Below the pieces are notes generated by a model that saw nothing but the letters and a program-made list of their open reading frames with translations, was not told the DNA's origin and did no database searches. DNA of 64,000 bases from DATBLE01 sp963791425. Lineage in GTDB: Bacteria; Actinomycetota; Thermoleophilia; Gaiellales; Gaiellaceae. The translations under genes and the position numbers were made by a program. The stretch covers positions 620,001 to 684,000 of the forward strand of contig CAWBSE010000003.1 of NCBI GenBank assembly GCA_963791425.1, in the 5' to 3' direction. This document shows, in pieces, positions 59,550 to 64,000 of this stretch (position 1 is its first letter; the number at the start of each line of letters is the position of its first letter).

Positions 59550-61873
59550 TGGTCTGCACCGTACAGCCGTGCCCGCAGCGGCGCGGGGACGAATTTCGGA
59601 TCGACCAGGACGAGCCCTCCGATCGCGATCGCGGAACCCGCGAACGCAATGACCAGCACCCGCGGCCCGAGCAGCGCGAGCTCGTAGAACCGTCGCCCGA
59701 ACGGAAGCGACAGGACGAACACGTACGCGCCGGCGAGCGCCGCGCAGAGCCCGAGCACCATGACCGTCCTCTTACTGCCCTCGGCCTCGAGGACGATGAT
59801 CAGATAGAGCCCGACGACGATCAGCACCGTCGTCGCCACCGTCCGCGACGAGGCGAGCTTGAGGTCGAGCACGTTGACGGCGAAGAGATAGCTGGAGAGG
59901 ACGCCGAGCCCCGCGGCGGTGCCCGCGGGCACCGCGAACCCGGCGAGATCGCGCAGGAAGCCCGACGACCGGTACTTCCCCGAGCTCGGCGCCAGCGCGA
60001 GGAAGAACCCCGGGATCCCGATCGCGAGCGAGGCCGCGAGGGTGAGCTGGCGCGGGAGCAGCGGGTACGCGATCGGCGTCAGCCCGATCGACAGCACGAG
60101 GAACGACGCGAACGCCGACTTGGTCACGAACAGCTTGGCGACGCGCTGGACGTTGCGGAGGATCTTGCGGCCCTCCTCGACCATCGCCGGGACCGACTCG
60201 AAACGGCCGTCCACGAGGACGATGTCGGCGACGCTGCGCGCCATCTGCGTGCCGGTGCCCTGGGCGATCGCGAGCCGCGACGCCTTCAGCGCCGGGACGT
60301 CGTTGACACCGTCGCCGACCATCGCCACGTAGCGGCCGCCGTCGCGGAGCGACTCCACGATCCGACGCTTCCCCTCCGGCGAGATCCGCCCGATCACCGC
60401 GTGGTCGAGCACGAACCGGCGGAGCTCCGCCTCGCTCTCCGGAAGGTTCGAGCCGTCGGCGGCCGCGCCGGTGATCCCCACGTCGGCCGCGATCGAGGCG
60501 ACCGTCTCGGGCCGGTCGCCGGAGATCACCTTCAGCTCGACGCCCTCGCGCGCCAGCCACTCGACCGTCTCCCGCGCCTCGGGGCGAAGGGTCTCGGCGA
60601 GGACGACGAGGCCGCGTGCGGCGGGCTGCTCCTCGTCGAGCTGCGCGGCGGTGCCGAAAGCGAGGACGCGACGGCCCTGATGGGCGGCCTCGTCGGACCT
60701 GGCCTCCAGCTCGCCGAGCCGAAACCGCTCCGGTGCGCCGAGGACGTAGTTGACGCCGCCGATCCGCTGCGCTGCCCATTTCGTCCGGGACGAGAAGGGG
60801 ATCTGCTCCTCGACCGGCTCGGCCGCCGCCGGGTACGCGGCGGCGATCGCCTCGAGGGTCGCGTTGCGGATGCTCGCCGACGCCGCGTACCGGCCGAGGT
60901 CGACGGCGAGATCGGCCGGCCCGACGAGGTCGACCACGCGGAGCGAGCCCTCGGTGAGCGTGCCGGTCTTGTCGAGGCAGATCAGGTCGACCGAGGCGAG
61001 CGACTCGATCGCGTTCAGTTGCTGGACGAGCGCGCCCCGGCGCGCCATCCGCGCAGCCGCGACCGCGAAGGTGAGGCTCGCCAGCAGGACCAGCCCCTCC
61101 GGGACGAGCGTGACAACCGCGGCGACCGCGGTCGGCACGGCCGTGTGCAGCGGCGCATGCCGCTCCCACAGCGCGTATCCGAGGATCAGGCCGAGCGGCA
61201 CCATCACCACGACGAGCGCGGCCAGGAGCCGGTTCAGCGCGCGCTCGAGCGGCGAGCGCGGGTGGCGAAACGCCCTCGCCTCGCCGGTGATCTTCGACGC
61301 GTAGCTGTCCACGCCGACCGCCTCGACGGTGAAGGCGCCCTCGCCCTCGACGACGAACGATCCCGACCGCACCTCGCCGCCCGCCGCCCGCTCGGCGGCC
61401 AGCGACTCGCCGGTGAGGATCGACTCGTCGAGCCGCAGCGCGGTCGCCGACTGCAGCGTCCCGTCGGCCACGACCTGGTCGCCCGGCTGGAGGCGAACGA
61501 GGTCACCGACTACCACCTCCGGCACCGAGACCCGGGCGGCCGTTCCGTCCCGGACGACCGTCGCCGTGGGGGCGACGAGCGCCGACAACCGGTCGAGCGC
61601 CCGCTTGGCCCGCACCTCCTGCGTGATCCCGATCGCCGAGTTCGCGATCAGCACGCCGAGAAAGAGCGAGTCCTGCCACTCGCCGAACATCAGCGTGGCA
61701 GTGCCGGCGACAGCCAGGATCAGGTTGAAGAACGTGAAGACGTTGGCGCGGACGATGCTCGCGTACGAGCGGCTGGGCCGTTGGCGCTCCGGCGGCCGTT
61801 CGGCGAGCCGGCGCGCAGCCTCGGCTGCGGTCAGCCCGGTGTTCGCGGCTGGAGGGCGATCGTCGGCCGGCAC
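59546..61873 (-). CDS. P-type cation-transporting ATPase (CtpE-like)
   Basis: 775 residues. Actuator motif LTGES, phosphorylation motif LDKTGTLTEG, ATP-site segments (FSSRTKWAAQRI, ISGDRPETVASIAADVG) and hinge MVGDGVNDVPALK are intact. Membrane helix 4 reads TLVPEGLVLL, the PEGL type found in CtpE/calcium-transporting relatives rather than the CPC type of heavy-metal pumps. No N-terminal metal-binding domain. The C-terminal half adds six helices. Likely imports or exports a divalent cation such as Ca2+. GATAGT lies six bases before the GTG start. Confidence 0.9.
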   Translation of the reverse strand: MPADDRPPAANTGLTAAEAARRLAERPPERQRPSRSYASIVRANVFTFFNLILAVAGTATLMFGEWQDSLFLGVLIANSAIGITQEVRAKRALDRLSALVAPTATVVRDGTAARVSVPEVVVGDLVRLQPGDQVVADGTLQSATALRLDESILTGESLAAERAAGGEVRSGSFVVEGEGAFTVEAVGVDSYASKITGEARAFRHPRSPLERALNRLLAALVVVMVPLGLILGYALWERHAPLHTAVPTAVAAVVTLVPEGLVLLASLTFAVAAARMARRGALVQQLNAIESLASVDLICLDKTGTLTEGSLRVVDLVGPADLAVDLGRYAASASIRNATLEAIAAAYPAAAEPVEEQIPFSSRTKWAAQRIGGVNYVLGAPERFRLGELEARSDEAAHQGRRVLAFGTAAQLDEEQPAARGLVVLAETLRPEARETVEWLAREGVELKVISGDRPETVASIAADVGITGAAADGSNLPESEAELRRFVLDHAVIGRISPEGKRRIVESLRDGGRYVAMVGDGVNDVPALKASRLAIAQGTGTQMARSVADIVLVDGRFESVPAMVEEGRKILRNVQRVAKLFVTKSAFASFLVLSIGLTPIAYPLLPRQLTLAASLAIGIPGFFLALAPSSGKYRSSGFLRDLAGFAVPAGTAAGLGVLSSYLFAVNVLDLKLASSRTVATTVLIVVGLYLIIVLEAEGSKRTVMVLGLCAALAGAYVFVLSLPFGRRFYELALLGPRVLVIAFAGSAIAIGGLVLVDPKFVPAPLRARLYGADQ

Positions 61874-61930
61874 GCCTCGACTATCGCAGACGCCGTTCAG
61901 GAATCACTTCGAGGAGTGGCGGAAGGCGCG

Positions 61931-62485
61931 CTAGGCCCAGGGGAGGCGGTTCCAGTACGAGGGACGCTCCCGCCGTGACGGCTCGAACCTCGGGTAGATC
62001 TGCTCGAAATCGGATGTCTCCTGGTCGGCGCTTGCCCCGTAGCGCGCCGCGAGCTCCGACACCGGGTAGTGCAGTTCCTCGTGCGCCAATCGTGCGCCGA
62101 TCATCAGGATCGCGCAGGGCGCATCGCCGGCGCCGACGAAGATGTGGTGGGTGCCTGGAGGACAGTGGACGAAGTCCCAGGGCCCGAGAAGCCGCTCCTC
62201 ACCCTCGACGAGCAGCGTGCACTCGCCCGAAAGCACGAGGAAGTCCTCCTGCTGGTTCTCGGAGTGGTAGATGCCGTTCGGCTGGCCCGGTTCCAGGACG
62301 CGGACCTTGACGCCGACCTGTGGGAACGAGAACTCCCGGCTTTCGAACCGGCAGTCCGAACCAGGCGGCTTGTTCTCGCTGTTCTCCGCAGTCGTCCACT
62401 GCGCGTCGCGCACGTTCACGACGAACCAGCCTTCGCCCGCGGGAGCGAAACCAGAACCGGCGTCCCGGAGGGGAGCCTCAGGCAT
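61931..62485 (-). CDS. Cupin domain protein, copy 1 of a tandem pair
   Basis: 184 residues. Cupin core with IYHSENQQEDFLVLSGECTLLVEGEE (motif 1; positions ~73-98) and CPPGTHHIFVGAG (motif 2), flanked by a conserved N-terminal WFVVNVRDAQW and a C-terminal YPVSELAARYGAS / WNRLPW region. Clearly homologous over its full length to the next gene. Function of this cupin group is unknown. The start overlaps the end of copy 2 by eight bases. Confidence 0.8.
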   Translation of the reverse strand: MPEAPLRDAGSGFAPAGEGWFVVNVRDAQWTTAENSENKPPGSDCRFESREFSFPQVGVKVRVLEPGQPNGIYHSENQQEDFLVLSGECTLLVEGEERLLGPWDFVHCPPGTHHIFVGAGDAPCAILMIGARLAHEELHYPVSELAARYGASADQETSDFEQIYPRFEPSRRERPSYWNRLPWA

Positions 62486-63038
62486 CAGGCATCTCCACCC
62501 AGGGCAGACGAGCCCAGCTCGGCGGCCGCCCTCGCTGGAACCGTTCGACCGTCGCGTACGCCTGCCTCCAGTCGGAGGTCTCCTCCGCCACGCTCGCGCC
62601 GTGGCGCGCCGCGAGCTCCGACGCCGGGTACTTCACTTCAGGGCCTGTGCGCGAACCGGCCATGAGGATCGCGCAGGGCTCCTCGCCCGCTCCCACGAAG
62701 GCGTGCTCGGTCCACGGCGGAGAGTGGAAGAAGTCCCAGGGGCGCAGGCGTCGCTCCTCGTTCTCGACGAGCAGCGTGCACTCGCCTGAAAGGACGAGGA
62801 ACCCCTCCTGGTTCGATTCGGCGTGGTAGAGGACGGTCTGCCCGGGCTCGAGGACGGTGACGTTGATCCCGAGCTGGGAGAACTCGACCGGCGGGTCGCC
62901 GTACTCGTTCTCGAAGGCGCACCTCGCGCCCCTCGTCTCCGCGAACCACCACTCGGCGTCGCGCACGTTGACGACGAACCAGCCCTGGGTGACCTGCGTG
63001 AGCCCCGATCCGGAGTTCTCTAGCTGTGCTTCGGGCAC
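62478..63038 (-). CDS. Cupin domain protein, copy 2 of a tandem pair
   Basis: 186 residues from GTG 63038. Shares with copy 1 the WFVVNVRDAEW lead, LSGECTLLVE, FVGAGEEPCAILM and YPASELAARHGAS segments. Motif 1 reads LYHAESNQEGFLVLSGE and motif 2 PPWTEHAFVGAG, so both have the histidines expected for a metal site. An extended -10 (TGC followed by GAGAAT) lies seven bases before the start, next to an inverted repeat. Confidence 0.78.
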   Translation of the reverse strand: MPEAQLENSGSGLTQVTQGWFVVNVRDAEWWFAETRGARCAFENEYGDPPVEFSQLGINVTVLEPGQTVLYHAESNQEGFLVLSGECTLLVENEERRLRPWDFFHSPPWTEHAFVGAGEEPCAILMAGSRTGPEVKYPASELAARHGASVAEETSDWRQAYATVERFQRGRPPSWARLPWVEMPDA

Positions 63039-63044
63039 GGACGC

Positions 63045-63080
63045 GATTCTCGCACCTCGGTGGGCCGATGTTCGAGAATC
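63045..63080. promoter_or_regulatory. Inverted repeat in the divergent gap between the cupin pair and the S51 peptidase gene
   Basis: GATTCTCG (63045-63052) and CGAGAATC (63073-63080) are perfect 8-bp complements separated by 20 bases (28-bp centre spacing). The left arm includes the -10-like box of the cupin operon, so a repressor bound here would block it. No adjacent regulator gene is present to name. Confidence 0.45.
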
Positions 63081-63175
63081 ACGCTTGACGGTCGCCCAGG
63101 CAGAGAGCGATGAATTACGGGTCGCCGAGCGGTCGTATCCCAGAACACCCTCGACCGACAACCTCTGGAGGCAGC

Positions 63176-63835
63176 ATGAGGCTTCTTCTCACGTCCGCAG
63201 GCATCAAGAACCCGAGCATCCACGCCGCGCTGGTCGACCTACTGGGCAAACCGGTCGCCGAGTGCGATGCCCTCTGCATTCCCACCGCGTCGTACGGGCA
63301 CCCCATGAGCGGTCCCGGTTCGGCCTGGCGTTTCATCGCCGGACAGGCCTCGACACCCATGTGCGAGCTCGGCTGGAAGTCGCTCGGAGTGCTGGAGCTC
63401 ACTGCGCTCCCCAGCATCGGTGAAGAGCGCTGGGTCCCCTGGGTCCGAGAGGCAGACGTCCTGCTGGTGAACGGTGGCGACGCGCTGTACCTGTGCCACT
63501 GGATGCGGGAGTCCGGGCTGGCGGATCTCTTGCCGTCGCTGGGCGAGACGGTCTGGGTAGGGCTGAGCGGCGGGAGCATGGTGATGACCCCCCGTATCGG
63601 GGAGGACTTCGTCCAGTGGAAGCCGCCCGCCGGAGGCGACAGCACGCTGGGGATCGTCGACTTCTCGATCTTTCCGCACCTGGGGTACTCGGAGAACACC
63701 ATGGACGCCGCAGAGGGATGGGCGGCCACCCTTGGGGGCCCGGCGTACGCGATCGACGACGAGACCGCCATCAGGGTGACCGACGGTACCGTCGAAGTCG
63801 TCTCCGAGGGGCACTGGAGACTGTTCACCCCCTGA
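63176..63835 (+). CDS. Peptidase family S51 (dipeptidase E-like) protein
   Basis: 219 residues from ATG 63176 with GGAGG five bases upstream. The nucleophile elbow is GLSGGSMVM, close to the GxSAGS of S51 peptidases/cyanophycinase relatives. READVLLVNGGDALYLCHWM is the usual strand before it, and LGIVDFSIFPHLGYSENTMD supplies the histidine region. Family members cleave Asp-X dipeptides or act on unknown substrates. Divergent from the cupin pair. Confidence 0.85.
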   Translation: MRLLLTSAGIKNPSIHAALVDLLGKPVAECDALCIPTASYGHPMSGPGSAWRFIAGQASTPMCELGWKSLGVLELTALPSIGEERWVPWVREADVLLVNGGDALYLCHWMRESGLADLLPSLGETVWVGLSGGSMVMTPRIGEDFVQWKPPAGGDSTLGIVDFSIFPHLGYSENTMDAAEGWAATLGGPAYAIDDETAIRVTDGTVEVVSEGHWRLFTP

Positions 63836-63910
63836 TGCTTGCCTGGTCAGGCGTTCGCGAATGTAAGGTGGGGCGCTACCGTCGCCTTGCCATCCATGGA
63901 TGAGGGGTCA

Positions 63911-64000
63911 ATGGGGCGGATCGCTTCGCTTGCTGCCCGAGGGGAAGGGGTTTCAAGGGTGTCTCTAGACCAGAAGAGGGCGCGTTGGTTCGGCGTGCTC
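63911..64000 (+). CDS. Possible start of a gene cut by the right window edge
   Basis: An ATG at 63911 opens a frame that stays open to the end (30 codons, with an internal GTG at 63959 followed by SLDQKRARWFG). Too short to identify. Composition is less GC-biased than the neighbours. Weak evidence only. Confidence 0.2.
   Translation, partial: MGRIASLAARGEGVSRVSLDQKRARWFGVL

Noticed and set aside
1..64000. tRNA, rRNA, CRISPR array, prophage or insertion sequence
   Set aside because: No cloverleaf, rRNA-like stretch, regularly spaced repeats, integrase or transposase was found; coding density leaves little room.

Overview
The window is a very GC-rich, almost fully coded stretch of bacterial chromosome (no gene-free gap longer than about 165 bases). 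The gene set (futalosine-type menaquinone genes, a split cytochrome bc complex, a SARP/BTAD regulator, rifamycin ADP-ribosyltransferase, PaaABCD, many leaderless-looking promoters) points to an actinobacterium, most likely of the Thermoleophilia type. That placement is inferred from gene content, not from a marker gene. No rRNA, tRNA, CRISPR array, prophage or insertion sequence was seen.

Layout. 1-5.7 kb: a tightly overlapped minus-strand operon that joins a fumarate-reductase-like flavoprotein and a two-subunit class I fumarase to phosphosulfolactate synthase, APS reductase, APS kinase and ATP sulfurylase. 5.7-9.6 kb: undecaprenyl-diphosphatase with a small membrane partner, an Fe-alcohol dehydrogenase coupled to a LysR regulator, and a DUF354 protein. 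9.6-17.5 kb: a UvrD-type helicase and a cell-surface polysaccharide group (CapD-like epimerase, DegT aminotransferase, DedA, a phosphodiester glycosidase family protein). 17.5-19.3 kb: small accessory genes including Arr. 19.3-28.8 kb: a menaquinone-respiration block running from ubiD through Rieske, cytochrome b and a cytochrome b-c fusion to ubiX, menG, a polyprenyl synthase, mqnA, an unusual radical SAM protein and an mqnC-like gene. 28.8-37.2 kb: an aspartic protease-like gene, an epimerase, hemL-hemB, an ABC-2 transporter, an AI-2E family protein and a LytM-like protein. 37.2-48.3 kb: YmdB phosphodiesterase, three membrane glycosyltransferase/flippase-type genes, pcm, a phosphodiesterase, a 2-oxoacid dehydrogenase (E1 alpha, E1 beta, E2), a lipid kinase and a TetR gene. 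48.4-50.6 kb: paaABCD, divergent from the TetR gene across a palindromic operator. 50.7-64 kb: an M23 peptidase; a three-gene signalling operon (SARP-SIR2 fusion, STAND ATPase with 15 WD40 repeats, lipoprotein cytochrome c); a dimethylformamidase-like gene; a P-type ATPase; tandem cupins; and an S51 peptidase.

How the genes work together. The left operon can make sulfite from sulfate and pass it to a sulfonate-forming enzyme. The central block builds menaquinone and the bc complex that oxidises it. The right-hand SARP/STAND/cytochrome operon is the best candidate for an undescribed system: a membrane-spanning STAND protein whose WD40 propellers should lie on the same side of the membrane as the cytochrome encoded beside it.

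Quality caution. About 21 single-base frame breaks in 15 genes between 5.9 and 50.1 kb, several in normally essential genes, look like uncorrected sequencing indels. Genes are annotated across these breaks and flagged.
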